DNA of 64,000 nucleotides from Klebsiella sp. BIGb0138 (GCF_004342285.1 NZ_SMCV01000001.1:434001-498000); one strand, 5' to 3'. Shown: positions 27,995-39,894, numbered from the stretch's first letter. Notes: generated by a model from the sequence alone, not told the origin. Program-made: numbers and translations.

Positions 27995-29371
27995 TCACGA
28001 ACGCAAAATTTCAAGAATTTCAGTAGTTTTTTGTTGCATTAAAGCCTTATTTGCTCTTGATTCTACGTTCAAGCGCACTACTGGTTCAGTATTTGAACTT
28101 CTTAAATTGAATCTCCAATCAGCAAATTCAATACTGATACCATCAGTATAATCTACTGCTAATGCTTTATTTTTATATTTATCTAAAACACGCGATATTG
28201 CAGCTTGTGGATCAATTAATGAACTATTAATTTCTCCTGATGCCGGATAGGAGTTCATACGGTCACCTACTAACTGACTTAATGTTCTGGATTTAATGCA
28301 TAGTAATTCTGCCACCAGTAGCCATGGTATCATACCACTGTCGCAATAAAAGAAATCTCTAAAATAGTGGTGTGCACTCATTTCACCACCATAAATGGCG
28401 TCCTCTATCCGCATTCTTTCTTTAATAAAAGCATGTCCAGTTTTAGACATAACAGGAATACCACCAGATTTTTGGACTACATCTACTGTATTCCAACTCA
28501 AGCGGGGATCATGAATAATCCGTGAGCCGGGGCTTTTTTCTAAGAAAGCTTCGGCCAATAGTCCAACAATATAATAACCCTCAATGAATTCACCTTTCTC
28601 ATCAAATAGGAAACACCTATCGAAATCTCCATCGAATGCTATTCCGATATCAGCATTATATTTGATTACCGCATCTGTAGTATCCTGTCGGCATTCTGGT
28701 AACAACGGATTAGGAATCCCATTAGGAAAATTCCCATCTGGCTGATGATGGATTTTAATGAACTCTACTGGAGCATTAGCTTTTCTAAACTTACTTTCTA
28801 GAGCATCAATAACATGTCCCGCAGCGCCATTACCTGAGTTAATTACAAGTTTAAGCGGCCGAGAAAATTTCGATAAAGAAACATATGTTAAAAGCTTATC
28901 GACATAAGCATCCAGGATCGAAATCCTTGTATAAGTTCCACGAATAGAATCAATTACAGATGGAAAATTATTGTCTTCAGCTAGTTTCTGAATATCTCGT
29001 AAGCCTGTGTCCCCGCTTATTGGCTTAGATTGTTCTCGAACAAGTTTCATCCCATTATAATTCATTGGATTATGACTCGCGGTAACTTCTATACCGCCAT
29101 CAACATCTAAGAATGAGGTAGCAAAATAAATTTCCTCAGTTCCTACTAAACCAATATCAATAACATCAGCTCCAGCATCTTGAAGCCCTCTAGCTAAGGC
29201 TAGTTTTAGAGCTTCACTGGTTAATCTAACATCCCCTCCTAAAACCATCTTTTTGGGTTTTAAAAATTCACCATAAGCACGACCAATACGATATGCGATG
29301 TCTTCATTCAACTCAGTATCCAACATGCCACGAATATCATAGGCTTTGAAACAAGTCAATTTGCTAGACAT
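27995..29371 (-). CDS. manB: phosphomannomutase
   Basis: Converts mannose-6-phosphate to mannose-1-phosphate for GDP-mannose. The 458-residue length is typical of ManB/CpsG. The phosphoserine loop is [11 protein letters not shown], the metal-binding loop is DGDFDRC, and the sugar-binding GEMSAHHYF motif is present. It follows manC by 15 bp, the normal order manC-manB. In K. pneumoniae these genes commonly lie near gnd/ugd; here they are in the middle of the cluster, directly before the WbaZ-like gene that probably uses the product. Confidence 0.96.
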   Translation of the reverse strand: MSSKLTCFKAYDIRGMLDTELNEDIAYRIGRAYGEFLKPKKMVLGGDVRLTSEALKLALARGLQDAGADVIDIGLVGTEEIYFATSFLDVDGGIEVTASHNPMNYNGMKLVREQSKPISGDTGLRDIQKLAEDNNFPSVIDSIRGTYTRISILDAYVDKLLTYVSLSKFSRPLKLVINSGNGAAGHVIDALESKFRKANAPVEFIKIHHQPDGNFPNGIPNPLLPECRQDTTDAVIKYNADIGIAFDGDFDRCFLFDEKGEFIEGYYIVGLLAEAFLEKSPGSRIIHDPRLSWNTVDVVQKSGGIPVMSKTGHAFIKERMRIEDAIYGGEMSAHHYFRDFFYCDSGMIPWLLVAELLCIKSRTLSQLVGDRMNSYPASGEINSSLIDPQAAISRVLDKYKNKALAVDYTDGISIEFADWRFNLRSSNTEPVVRLNVESRANKALMQQKTTEILEILRS

Positions 29372-29386
29372 ATAATATTCCTTAAT

Positions 29387-30802
29387 TTACCCTTGACCAT
29401 AATGATCTTTTAAACGAATGATATCGTCATCACCCAAATATGAACCGGATTCAATTTCTAATAGTTCAAGAGGGATTTTTCCCGGATTTTCCAACATATG
29501 AATTGAACCAGCTGGAATAAACGTAGACTGGTTTTCAGTCAATAAAAAAACCTTATCATCCAATGTTACTTCTGCAGTCCCGGATAAAATAACCCAATGT
29601 TCTGCTCGATGCAGATGACGTTGCAAAGAAAACTTCCCACCCGGTTTTACAGTTACCTTGTTGATATGATATTTTTTAGTATTGACTATTTCGTCATGCC
29701 TACCCCACGGACGATATGATTCGCGATGCAATTTGTATTCACGGCGTAAATTAGTCTTAAGATACTCTACTACCTTTTTTACATCCTGAACTTGCGACTT
29801 ATCAATTACTAATACTGCATCTTTAGTATTTATAATAACTAAATTATCAACTCCAATTGCAGCTACAAGTGTATCCTCACTCTTAATATAACAATCCCTC
29901 GCATTATGAGTGAAAATATCACCAGAGAGTGAATTATTATTTTTATCTCTTTCACTGACTTCCCATAAAGCAGACCAAGAGCCTACGTCGTTCCAACCCG
30001 CATTTAGTGGAATAACAACAGCATCTGTTGTCTTTTCCATAACAGCATAATCAATAGATTCATCTGGGCAGCTCGCGAATACCCTCTCTGAAACTCTGAC
30101 AAAATCCTCTATTGAATCTTTATTTACGTTTTGTATGGCATCTATACATACATCCAATATATCTGGACGATATTTTCTCAACTCTTCCAAATATCTTTTT
30201 GCCCTAAAAAGGAACATACCACTGTTCCAGTAATATTCACCACTATCTAAATATGTTTGCGCTGTTGTAATATCTGGTTTTTCAACAAAACGACATACAT
30301 TATATCCATCAGAACCGGATTGCTCACCACGCTGAATATATCCGTAGCCAGTCTCAGGACCTGTTGCTACAATTCCAAAAGTTACTAGTTTGCCACCATC
30401 AGCATAACTAATAGCTTTATTTATTGCCATATGAAACGAGTCTATATCTTCTATTACATGATCTGCTGCAAGCACCAAAAGTAATGGATCTTCATCATTT
30501 TTGTTAATTGCACTTAAAGCAGCAAGAGCTACCGCAGGTGCTGTATTTCTACCTACTGGCTCAAGAATTATATTATTTTTTAACTGCCCGATTTGGCGTA
30601 ATTGTTCAGCAGCAAGAAAGCGATGTTGTTCATTGCATATGATGATCGGTGCAGATGTGTTTAGCCCCTCCAACCTTAATATTGTTTCCTGCAGCATTGA
30701 ATCATCACCGCTAAGACGAAGGTATTGTTTTGGAAAAAGCTCTCTTGACAATGGCCAAAGACGACTACCCGTTCCACCGGCCATAATAACTGGAAGTATC
30801 AT
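29387..30802 (-). CDS. manC: mannose-1-phosphate guanylyltransferase / mannose-6-phosphate isomerase
   Basis: Makes GDP-mannose from mannose-1-phosphate and GTP; type II enzymes also carry a C-terminal phosphomannose isomerase domain. The nucleotidyl-transfer signature GGTGSRLWPLSRELFPKQ is at residues 9-26 and FVEKPD follows in the middle. The C-terminal cupin domain has YRPWGRHD, GGKFSLQRHLHRAEHWVILS in parts, and the QSTFIPAGSIHMLENPG segment. The 471-residue length is typical. It begins the manC-manB pair, 72 bp after the pyruvyltransferase gene, and may have a separate promoter as known in Klebsiella, which I could not locate. Confidence 0.96.
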   Translation of the reverse strand: MILPVIMAGGTGSRLWPLSRELFPKQYLRLSGDDSMLQETILRLEGLNTSAPIIICNEQHRFLAAEQLRQIGQLKNNIILEPVGRNTAPAVALAALSAINKNDEDPLLLVLAADHVIEDIDSFHMAINKAISYADGGKLVTFGIVATGPETGYGYIQRGEQSGSDGYNVCRFVEKPDITTAQTYLDSGEYYWNSGMFLFRAKRYLEELRKYRPDILDVCIDAIQNVNKDSIEDFVRVSERVFASCPDESIDYAVMEKTTDAVVIPLNAGWNDVGSWSALWEVSERDKNNNSLSGDIFTHNARDCYIKSEDTLVAAIGVDNLVIINTKDAVLVIDKSQVQDVKKVVEYLKTNLRREYKLHRESYRPWGRHDEIVNTKKYHINKVTVKPGGKFSLQRHLHRAEHWVILSGTAEVTLDDKVFLLTENQSTFIPAGSIHMLENPGKIPLELLEIESGSYLGDDDIIRLKDHYGQG

Positions 30803-30874
30803 AGTATCTCCCTAAAAATTTTTGATATTTTCAATCTCAGGTAATACTTATTCTATAACAAAAGATATATGTAT

Positions 30875-31867
30875 TTATAACTTAGCATCAATACCTGTAA
30901 ATTGTTTGCATTTAGCTATTAATTCATTTGCAAATGGAACATGCAAGTCTTTATTACTCAGCTCTGTATTCATTCCTATTTTATCACCATTGAAAGAAAA
31001 ATTAATTGAAGACTCACCTTTTCCATCAACATCTATGCGATTGAAGAAATCAAACAAACCATCAAAGCGACATTTGTCAACTTTCGTTTTAAATCCACCA
31101 TTAACAAAAATCACTGGGGTACCCATTGCCAAGCATGGCAAGGCTGTATGAATTCTTGATGTTACAACAAAACGAGCAGCTGCCAGACGTTTTAAGTACT
31201 CATCTGCCATTTTGAAACCTTCATCTGCATTAATATATGGGACCATTTGATCAATGTAAGTTGCATTATCAAGAACTTCATCATCAAAATATTTTTGAAG
31301 GATATTACGACGCACTACAAGTTCTTTTATTCTTCCTGTTAGAATTCTTTTCCCCAAGCGTAATGGTTGTTTCAACAACTTCTTAAGTGTCAAAGAATCA
31401 TGCATAATATCGACAAAAATGACTTCATTGCTAACTTCGGTTCTCTTATATGTATTACCCAGAGTTAAAGTCATGCATCCTGAATAATATGCATCTACTC
31501 CCTTCGAAATTAAAAGGTCCCTTGTATGATTATCACGACATCCAATTGGTTGATGTGCTTTGAAATGCTCTACTACTTCTGGCCTAAATATTTTATCAAT
31601 GATGGATGAATTTAGATGCAATGATACATATAATGGATCTATCTTTTTCGAAGGTGGAAAATTTTCAGGGTTTGCCATATACCAGGCATTCATAATCATT
31701 TTAACAGTGTCATTGTTATATAAATGCATCCCTTCCCGCGTAATATATTCATCTACACGTGGAAGGAATTGTTTCGCTGCTGTACTTTGGACATAGTCCC
31801 CAAGATTTAATAAATTTGCCTTCTCAAACTCACCGCCTTCATACACAATCACACCAAACTTACTCAT
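30875..31867 (-). CDS. polysaccharide pyruvyl transferase family protein
   Basis: A 330-residue protein with the polysaccharide pyruvyl transferase fold, which transfers pyruvate from phosphoenolpyruvate to a sugar, forming a ketal. The C-terminal family motif is VVTSRIHTALPCLAMGTPVI (residues 232-251), and GCRDNHTRDLLISKG is seen in the N-terminal half. It sits 19 bp downstream of wzx in the capsule operon, so it probably gives the polymer an acidic pyruvate decoration. Some family members have other roles, such as sulfur-sugar chemistry, but the context favours pyruvylation. Confidence 0.85.
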   Translation of the reverse strand: MSKFGVIVYEGGEFEKANLLNLGDYVQSTAAKQFLPRVDEYITREGMHLYNNDTVKMIMNAWYMANPENFPPSKKIDPLYVSLHLNSSIIDKIFRPEVVEHFKAHQPIGCRDNHTRDLLISKGVDAYYSGCMTLTLGNTYKRTEVSNEVIFVDIMHDSLTLKKLLKQPLRLGKRILTGRIKELVVRRNILQKYFDDEVLDNATYIDQMVPYINADEGFKMADEYLKRLAAARFVVTSRIHTALPCLAMGTPVIFVNGGFKTKVDKCRFDGLFDFFNRIDVDGKGESSINFSFNGDKIGMNTELSNKDLHVPFANELIAKCKQFTGIDAKL

Positions 31868-31886
31868 TTCTTCACCTTAGTTTAAA

Positions 31887-33416
31887 TTAAAACAATTTTA
31901 GCCAAATAAACTTTGCCTTTTCCTTACAAAATGCTCTCTCACTTTTAGTGAAGGCAATAAAGTAGAAAAGAAAAGAAATTATACATGTTGATAACACTAT
32001 TAAAGATAATAATCCAATTATATCTTCTCTTAAATATTTATTTATAAAAGAAACAATAGCAAATGCCCCTCCGCCTACAAATATTAAACGTAATACTATT
32101 TTCAGTAGGTATTCTCTAAGTCCAAAATTAATCAATCGTCCTACGACATGAAATCGATATAACAATAGAATTAACACACAACTGACTCTACTCATAACTA
32201 CCATATACAGAGGTGCTTTAATATATACTAATATAGCAGCCAGCATGAGGTTTATAAGCATCACAAGACTAATCGTCAATTGATAGCGTTTTAAATTACC
32301 AACCGCATAGATTACGGTAACAAAAGGTCCAGATAAGCAATCAATTAATATGTATATACAAATTACTTTCACTAAAGAATCTAAATATTGAGGAACATTA
32401 TCAAGCCAAAGATATAAAATATAATGCGTATCGACATACAATGGTGTCACAGCCAACAATACCAACGCAAATGAAAGTTTGCTTGATTGTGAAAGTAAGC
32501 TATGTAGATATAAAGTATTTCCTGCAACATATGATTTAATAATTTGAGGGTTGAATGCTGTCTGAAAATTACCTGTAAGGCGATTGATAGCCATCAGAAC
32601 CTGTTCAGACAGGCCTAATGATGCATTAGCAATTACCCCACTTACAATATTGACTAAAATTGCGATTCCTTGAGATAAAGCGACAACACTTAATGAACCT
32701 AACAATGTCCAACTTGAAAATGAAAACATCTCTGATAACATTTCTTTGTCAATTTTTAAGTTTAACTGACAAATCTCGAATTTTTTTATGCTAAATATGA
32801 AATAACAAAAAAATACGAAGAGAAATCCTAAGAAAACAAATACTGAATAACTTTTTAGTTTATCAGCAAAATCAAATTGAGTTAATATGAAAACTACAAA
32901 CCATCTTTGCAACGCATCAATAATACCAATTTTCGCATAGACATCCATTTTTTCACAAGCTATCATCGCAGCAACATAGGGGGTCTGTAGTAGCTGGACT
33001 AACAATGCAAAGAGTGCAAATTGGAAAACCCATGTAACATCATCTATTCTATCTGCGGGGATACTTAGATGTGTATTTACAAACCATAATCCTATAGTTT
33101 CTCCCAAGATAAATACAACTAATGCAATTAGTATATGGACTATAATACTGGTATTAAATGCTTTGTTTGTCCACGAAAAATCTTCTTTACCTAGCCCCAC
33201 GGAAAGAAATCTTTGTGTACCCAATGTAGTTACATTTTGTATAAACCCAAAAAGTATAATTACTCCGGCGATAATACTATAGATCCCTAAATCTCTAACA
33301 CCTAATGCTTCCAATAATATTCTTGATGTATATAAAGAAACGATCATAATTAAGATCATTCTCATATAAAGCATTATTGTGTTCTTTGCTATTCTTTTAT
33401 TATTATCACTAGACAA
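31887..33416 (-). CDS. wzx: O-unit/capsule flippase
   Basis: A 509-residue polytopic protein with twelve to fourteen hydrophobic segments, of the MATE/MOP polysaccharide exporter superfamily. It begins RIAKNTIMLYMRMILIMIVS and continues LYTSRILLEALGVRDLGIYS, typical of Wzx-type proteins. It would turn the undecaprenyl-linked repeat unit from the cytoplasmic to the periplasmic face. It is very AT-rich, as usual for this gene, and lies between a glycosyltransferase and the pyruvyltransferase. Confidence 0.9.
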   Translation of the reverse strand: MSSDNNKRIAKNTIMLYMRMILIMIVSLYTSRILLEALGVRDLGIYSIIAGVIILFGFIQNVTTLGTQRFLSVGLGKEDFSWTNKAFNTSIIVHILIALVVFILGETIGLWFVNTHLSIPADRIDDVTWVFQFALFALLVQLLQTPYVAAMIACEKMDVYAKIGIIDALQRWFVVFILTQFDFADKLKSYSVFVFLGFLFVFFCYFIFSIKKFEICQLNLKIDKEMLSEMFSFSSWTLLGSLSVVALSQGIAILVNIVSGVIANASLGLSEQVLMAINRLTGNFQTAFNPQIIKSYVAGNTLYLHSLLSQSSKLSFALVLLAVTPLYVDTHYILYLWLDNVPQYLDSLVKVICIYILIDCLSGPFVTVIYAVGNLKRYQLTISLVMLINLMLAAILVYIKAPLYMVVMSRVSCVLILLLYRFHVVGRLINFGLREYLLKIVLRLIFVGGGAFAIVSFINKYLREDIIGLLSLIVLSTCIISFLFYFIAFTKSERAFCKEKAKFIWLKLF

Positions 33417-33495
33417 ATTTCACCCAACCTTGTTTGATCTCCAAACATTAGAAACTAGCATTATAAAATATCGACAAACTCTTCTAGAAAATTAT

Positions 33496-34620
33496 TTAAT
33501 TACGATTTGAACGAAGTAATGAAATAGCAATATAATAGTCATTTGTGAAATCACATTCTCTTCTTTGTATCAGTTCTATAAGCTCTTTACGATATTGGCC
33601 AGTTGAATCGGGATTATTTATTTTCTCAATGGTTTTAGTTTTAAGTGACTCCAGATTCTTGGCAACAAATAGATTACATTGTGGTAAGTAATCATTAAAT
33701 CCTATAATATCAGATGCTAATACATTTGCATTTAACGATGCGGCTTCGAGTAAAACCAATGGTACGCCTTCGAATCTAGAAGGCAAGACTACCAAATCAC
33801 TTCCGGCCATAATATTGAGAAGATCATCACGATTACCTAATAAAAAAATTGAACCTTTTAATTTTTCCTTCCCTATTTCATTATCAAACATAGAATAATC
33901 TGGGCCATCACCGACGATATAGCATACAGCTTTTTTATTGACTTTATTTTTTATTTCTTTAAACACATTAATAAAATCAAGCTGCCCTTTCTGTTTATTA
34001 AGTAATCGGCCAGGAATCAATATCTTGTATATTGAGGGGTCTGTGAAAAATGGTGGTTCCAACTTCATTATTGATTTTTTTTTTTGCTGCACAAAATTCT
34101 CAACAACACTAATAGGTACGTTGCACTTCTTGGTTAATTCTTTTTTGACTGAATGACTAATAGTGATAAAACTATCTGGCAGATGATATAAAGGTTTACA
34201 TAACAAATCCTTTATTTTATTTACTATACTCTCTCCCCCCATCTCTCTATGACTATGCACCATAGGAATATAGGATATAGTTTTAAGTCGAGCTAATTTT
34301 GCGGCAATTAAGCCGATATTCCCAGATTCAATTCTGCCCTGTGAGACGCATACAGTATCTTGTTTTTCTAAAAAAAAACGATATAGTTCAAATATTTTTA
34401 GCCATCTGAACCAAACGGTTATAGAAGAAAAGTTTTCTTTAAAGTCGGATATGGTTTTTATTTCATGGAAGCATCCTTCTGCTTTGGCAAAGGCAATTCC
34501 GTCATTGTTATTTTCATTGATCACCAAAAAACATTGTTCTTTCTTTGATATATGACATGCTGCAGTCATAAACATTCTTTCCTGCCCGCTGAACAATCTT
34601 GTTTCACAATAAAATATCAT
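33496..34620 (-). CDS. GT4-family glycosyltransferase
   Basis: A 374-residue GT-B protein. It has PMVHSHREMGG in the N-terminal domain and, in the nucleotide-sugar domain, ILIPGRLLNKQKGQLDFINV, CYIVGDGPDYSMF and VVLPSRFEGVPLVLLEAASL with the E-x7-E pair typical of GT4. It lies between wzy and wzx (46 and 79 bp away) in the capsule operon. It adds one sugar of the repeat unit; the donor is unknown. The ATG at 34620 opens MIFYCETRLFSGQERMF, a plausible N-terminus. Confidence 0.85.
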   Translation of the reverse strand: MIFYCETRLFSGQERMFMTAACHISKKEQCFLVINENNNDGIAFAKAEGCFHEIKTISDFKENFSSITVWFRWLKIFELYRFFLEKQDTVCVSQGRIESGNIGLIAAKLARLKTISYIPMVHSHREMGGESIVNKIKDLLCKPLYHLPDSFITISHSVKKELTKKCNVPISVVENFVQQKKKSIMKLEPPFFTDPSIYKILIPGRLLNKQKGQLDFINVFKEIKNKVNKKAVCYIVGDGPDYSMFDNEIGKEKLKGSIFLLGNRDDLLNIMAGSDLVVLPSRFEGVPLVLLEAASLNANVLASDIIGFNDYLPQCNLFVAKNLESLKTKTIEKINNPDSTGQYRKELIELIQRRECDFTNDYYIAISLLRSNRN

Positions 34621-34666
34621 TTAACCTCCATTTTAATTTTGAGAATAAATATATATGTTATAAACT

Positions 34667-35947
34667 CTATTCTTTTTCTTTCCTATATAACAATGAAAAG
34701 CCTATAAGTACCGAAAAATACACGTTCAATGGAAAGTTCGCTAGCATATTATTTGCGAAAAACTCCACTCCAACATGGAAAAATATTAAAAAACAAGCTA
34801 ACATATCTCCCAAGCAATCTCTGAACACACACACAATTAGTACGATTAGAAAAATGATTAAATAAACGGTGACCCCCAAAAGGCCGTAATTGCTCAATAA
34901 TGAAATGTATCCACTATCCAAAGGCTTACTGCTATATTTACTTTTTACCTCTGGAGGCCCCTGGGTTCCATTCACGCCAACACCAACCCCGGTCAAAAGT
35001 GATTTGCTTTGAACATCATTAAAGATATTTTGATGCTGTGCAACCCTTAAATATATGGAGTTATATGCTGCATCGCGCAATTTTGTATCTTTTATTTTAT
35101 TGTATACAAACATTGAGTTAAAGGAAATAGTCATAACAATAAATACAATAAAGGTAAACATCCCAATAAATATTTTTTTATTTATATTTCCTCTAACAAA
35201 CATCAAAATAAATTTTATTGGTATGTATAGTGATAGAGCAACCATTGCCGTTTTGTATGTAGTCATAACAGCAGCAATTGTAAATAAAATAAAATATATC
35301 ATTTTTTGGAATCGGTTAAAGAACCCCGACTCCATAACAATAAAAATACAAAAGATCATTAATGTTCCGGAATTAATAAACGTCGTCATAGAGCCCATGG
35401 CTCGTAGCCCTGAATCTACATTATCGAGTCTAAGTCCGGATGCACCAGCTTGGTTATTCATATCATCAATTTGTAAGAACACGAGAAACCATGAGCTAAA
35501 CATCCTTTGAACAAATATCAAAAAAGAGTTTATAACTCCAATCCACACAAGAATCTTACATATTTTTCTATATACGACGTTGGCTTGATAATTATTATCA
35601 ATTAAGCAGAAGAATGCTAAAGGAAACAAGAAAGGCACTATATCTGACTTCATTTTATAGAACACAAGCGTCCTATTATCATCTAAAGACGTTAAAATAT
35701 AGATAGCCATTACATAAACTGGTAAGAGTACTGACAGTATGAGTATTTTTTTATTAATTTTCCTCTTTAATATTAATGTTATCACACAAACAATATAACA
35801 ACCAATTACAGCAATTTCCTTCCATATCCTTAGCAGCATGAAATCTATTTTTACTGCTAATAAACTAAAAATACTTGTGCATGCAAAAAGCACTAATGTT
35901 GCATATAAAAATGCTATTAGCTTTCTATTTTTACTTAAAGTATTCAT
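34667..35947 (-). CDS. wzy: capsule repeat-unit polymerase
   Basis: A 426-residue protein with about eleven to twelve hydrophobic segments and a large periplasmic loop rich in polar residues (DIDDMNNQAGASGLRLDNVD region is around the centre), as in Wzy and O-antigen-ligase-like proteins. It is the only such protein in the cluster, and it stands between wzc and a glycosyltransferase. It joins repeat units at the reducing end in the periplasm. The ATG at 35947 with GGAT upstream is preferred; the open frame begins 11 codons earlier. Sequence identity between Wzy proteins is low, so the call rests on topology and context. Confidence 0.82.
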   Translation of the reverse strand: MNTLSKNRKLIAFLYATLVLFACTSIFSLLAVKIDFMLLRIWKEIAVIGCYIVCVITLILKRKINKKILILSVLLPVYVMAIYILTSLDDNRTLVFYKMKSDIVPFLFPLAFFCLIDNNYQANVVYRKICKILVWIGVINSFLIFVQRMFSSWFLVFLQIDDMNNQAGASGLRLDNVDSGLRAMGSMTTFINSGTLMIFCIFIVMESGFFNRFQKMIYFILFTIAAVMTTYKTAMVALSLYIPIKFILMFVRGNINKKIFIGMFTFIVFIVMTISFNSMFVYNKIKDTKLRDAAYNSIYLRVAQHQNIFNDVQSKSLLTGVGVGVNGTQGPPEVKSKYSSKPLDSGYISLLSNYGLLGVTVYLIIFLIVLIVCVFRDCLGDMLACFLIFFHVGVEFFANNMLANFPLNVYFSVLIGFSLLYRKEKE

Positions 35948-36011
35948 TTTATATCCAACAAAAATACATAAACCTGGCATAGCACCAAAGAGGTACTATG
36001 CCATTCCTCAT

Positions 36012-38168
36012 CTATTTTTTATCTTTATATTCATAGCCGTAATGATTATATCCATAACCATAATAGCTACTTGCTCTTTTAACCAAACCATTCAAAATAG
36101 CTCCTTTAATTTGGATACCATTCTGCTCAAAACGTCTGACACTAATTTCGATTTCTTTTATTGTATTCTGTTCAAATCTAGCTACCAATAGTACAGTGCC
36201 AGCATACCTGCCAATAATAACGGGATCGGTTACCGCTAGTACAGGTGGAGTGTCTATTATAACAATATCATAATTGTCATTTGCCCACCGTACTAGTTCT
36301 TCAAAACGAGAATGCATTAATAGCTCAGCTGGATTAGGTGGAACCATCCCTCTAGATATAAAGCTTATTCCTTCATATTTCGTTCTTTTAACAACATCTG
36401 CTAATGAGGTTTTACCTGATAAATAGTTTGATAATCCATTTTCATTATCCACAGAAAAAAGCTTATGCACATAACCTTTCCGCATGTCAGCATCTATTAA
36501 CAACACTTTTTTACCAGTAGTTGCTACAATAACCGCTAGATTCGAACTAATAAACGTTTTCCCTGCACTTGGTGTTGCACCCGAAATCATCAAAATTTTA
36601 TTTTTTGCCTCCATCATAGCAAAATGGAGACTCGTTCTTAACCCTCGGATAGCCTCAATAGCCAGATCTGCTGGGTTCTCAATTGCTAATGGACCATTAT
36701 CGAACGATGTAATATTCTTATTGCGAGTTGTCTTTTTAAGTAAACTTTCAGACACAGGAACACTGGCGTATACATTTACACCTAACTCTTCGAGCTGTTC
36801 TGGAGATTCAACACCTTTTCTAATAAAGATACGAAGCAATACTAGAGCTGAAGAAATGATCAAACCTATGACGAAACCTGCAAAAACCACCAAAATGACG
36901 TTTGGTTTTACTGGCTTTGGTTGCGTTATCGCATTATCAACAATACGTACATTGCCTATAACACTTGATTTTGCAATACTTAACTCCTGCTGCTTAGTAA
37001 GTAATTGCATATATACCGCTTTACCGGAATCAACATCTCGACTAAGTCGCAACACTTGCTGTTGCGTTTCAGGCATTAAAGAAACTCGTTGATTTAATTT
37101 TTCTTTTTCATCCTGAAGTGTCTTTCTCTTTTCCATCAGAGCTTTATACGTTGGATGCTCTTTTGTAAAAAGCTGCGATATTTCTGCTTCTTTAAAGGTT
37201 AACTCATTTAGTTGATTATCGACATTTACAATTTGATCTAGGACGGATTTAGCCTCCATAGATAGATCAACTGAATCTTTTTTTCGCCGATAATTATTTA
37301 GTAAATCTTCTGCGCGATCTAAATCATTCTGAACAATAGGGAGCTGCTTATTCAAAAAATCAAGACTTTTCTCATCCTGGGCAGCCTGTAGAGCGACATT
37401 TTGTGCCAAATAATTATCACTAATGCTTTGGAGTATTTTTTGGGCTAAGTTTTCATTAGTATCTTCATAGGTTAATTGAAGCATTCCACTGTCTTTACTC
37501 ACATCGCCAACAGTAAAATTTCTCTGTAACGCAGCAATTGCTTGTAACTTTGTAAGATAAGTGACTGTGAACTCAGTCCCAGGTGTAGCATCGATTTTAT
37601 CGACCTTAAGCAGTATACCTTCTTTATCAAAGACTGTTCCAGTATGACCGGTAAATTTAATTGTCTTACCCGATATATTGAAAGTATTTTCATCAACGAC
37701 TGTCAAAGTCAGTTCATTATCATTTTCTTTAGCTAAATTGGTTGGCAGAAAGAATTGTGAGAGAATGATTTCACCAGGTTTTTGCCCCATGATTCTCGAC
37801 CAACCTTTACCAAACACAGGAAAATGGTTTTCAGTGATCTTAGCCTGCAAATTTAAATCATCAACGGTCTTGCCCAAGATCATTCTAGATTGCAACAATG
37901 CAATTTCAGGCGCTGAGACTGGCTGACTATCGGGTAGCATCTGGCTTAAATTGCTTAGGATTGCATTCCCTTGTTTCTGTTCAATTTGAATCATTGCATC
38001 TGCTTGATATACAGGAGTTGCAAATAGAACATAGCACACAGATAGCAATACAAAAAAAGCAGTGATTGAAAAAATTATTTTCCGATGATCTATAAATTCA
38101 CCGAGCAGCTTTATCAGCTCTATTTCCTCTGAACCTTTATCTGAACTTTTATTAATTATAGAAGACAT
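36012..38168 (-). CDS. wzc: tyrosine autokinase / capsule co-polymerase
   Basis: Inner-membrane polysaccharide co-polymerase and BY-kinase of 718 residues. A Wzz-like N-terminal domain lies between two transmembrane segments (about 34-54 and 425-447), with a coiled-coil periplasmic region. The cytoplasmic kinase has Walker A GATPSAGKTFISSNLA, Walker A' VLLIDADMRKG and Walker B DIVIIDTPPVL. The C-terminus has a tyrosine cluster (YYGYGYNHYGYEYKDKK), the autophosphorylation sites. It cycles with the phosphatase Wzb just upstream and contacts Wza for export. Confidence 0.96.
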   Translation of the reverse strand: MSSIINKSSDKGSEEIELIKLLGEFIDHRKIIFSITAFFVLLSVCYVLFATPVYQADAMIQIEQKQGNAILSNLSQMLPDSQPVSAPEIALLQSRMILGKTVDDLNLQAKITENHFPVFGKGWSRIMGQKPGEIILSQFFLPTNLAKENDNELTLTVVDENTFNISGKTIKFTGHTGTVFDKEGILLKVDKIDATPGTEFTVTYLTKLQAIAALQRNFTVGDVSKDSGMLQLTYEDTNENLAQKILQSISDNYLAQNVALQAAQDEKSLDFLNKQLPIVQNDLDRAEDLLNNYRRKKDSVDLSMEAKSVLDQIVNVDNQLNELTFKEAEISQLFTKEHPTYKALMEKRKTLQDEKEKLNQRVSLMPETQQQVLRLSRDVDSGKAVYMQLLTKQQELSIAKSSVIGNVRIVDNAITQPKPVKPNVILVVFAGFVIGLIISSALVLLRIFIRKGVESPEQLEELGVNVYASVPVSESLLKKTTRNKNITSFDNGPLAIENPADLAIEAIRGLRTSLHFAMMEAKNKILMISGATPSAGKTFISSNLAVIVATTGKKVLLIDADMRKGYVHKLFSVDNENGLSNYLSGKTSLADVVKRTKYEGISFISRGMVPPNPAELLMHSRFEELVRWANDNYDIVIIDTPPVLAVTDPVIIGRYAGTVLLVARFEQNTIKEIEISVRRFEQNGIQIKGAILNGLVKRASSYYGYGYNHYGYEYKDKK

Positions 38169-38185
38169 ATAACTATTCCTGATAA

Positions 38186-38619
38186 CTATGAGCTTAATTT
38201 ATCAACCCAGCATTGGCCTGCTCGTTCGATTAACTGATATACTGACGCAAAAGCTTCATCACTTTTTCGATACGGATCTGGGATTTCACGCTGCTCTATC
38301 CAATGACCAAACAACATTGTTTTCCCTCTCAGCTCAGGAGAGATACGACCTATTTTTTCAAGATGATATCTTTCCATTACCAGAATAAGATCATATTGAT
38401 GCCCAAGGGAAGCTGTAAACTGCTGTCCCAAATGTCCATCAAGCGATAATCCATTCTGCTCCGCTATTCTGATTGCACTTGGATCTGCAGCATGTCCAAC
38501 TAGAGCCCCTGTACCTGCCGAAGCTATATTTTTACCTGCTAGTTTCCGCATTAGAAATCGCTCACCTATTGGTGAACGGCAAATATTCCCTGTGCATACA
38601 ACTAAGATTGAGTTAAACA

Positions 38620-38620
<1 letters not shown>
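38186..38620 (-). CDS. wzb: low-molecular-weight protein tyrosine phosphatase
   Basis: Dephosphorylates Wzc. A 144-residue protein with the P-loop CTGNICRS near the N-terminus and the DP general acid in IPDPYRKSDEAF. The ATG at 38620 shares a base with the wza stop codon (TAATG), showing translational coupling. An earlier in-frame ATG at 38632 lies within wza and adds four residues that homologues lack. It ends 17 bp before wzc. Confidence 0.95.
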
Positions 38621-39768
<1,148 letters not shown>

Positions 39769-39894
39769 TCATCAGTAAACCAAAAGTTTTTTATTCCTGA
39801 ACTGCCGTCTATTAGACAGTCACTGCGTAACTGGCTTCATGGAGAGAGCTTAATGATAAAATATTTGCTCTTTCAGCTACCTGCAACGTTCAGA

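Noticed and set aside
36484-37092. 202-residue frame opposite wzc
   Set aside because: Antisense to a clear, conserved gene with no similarity that I recognise.
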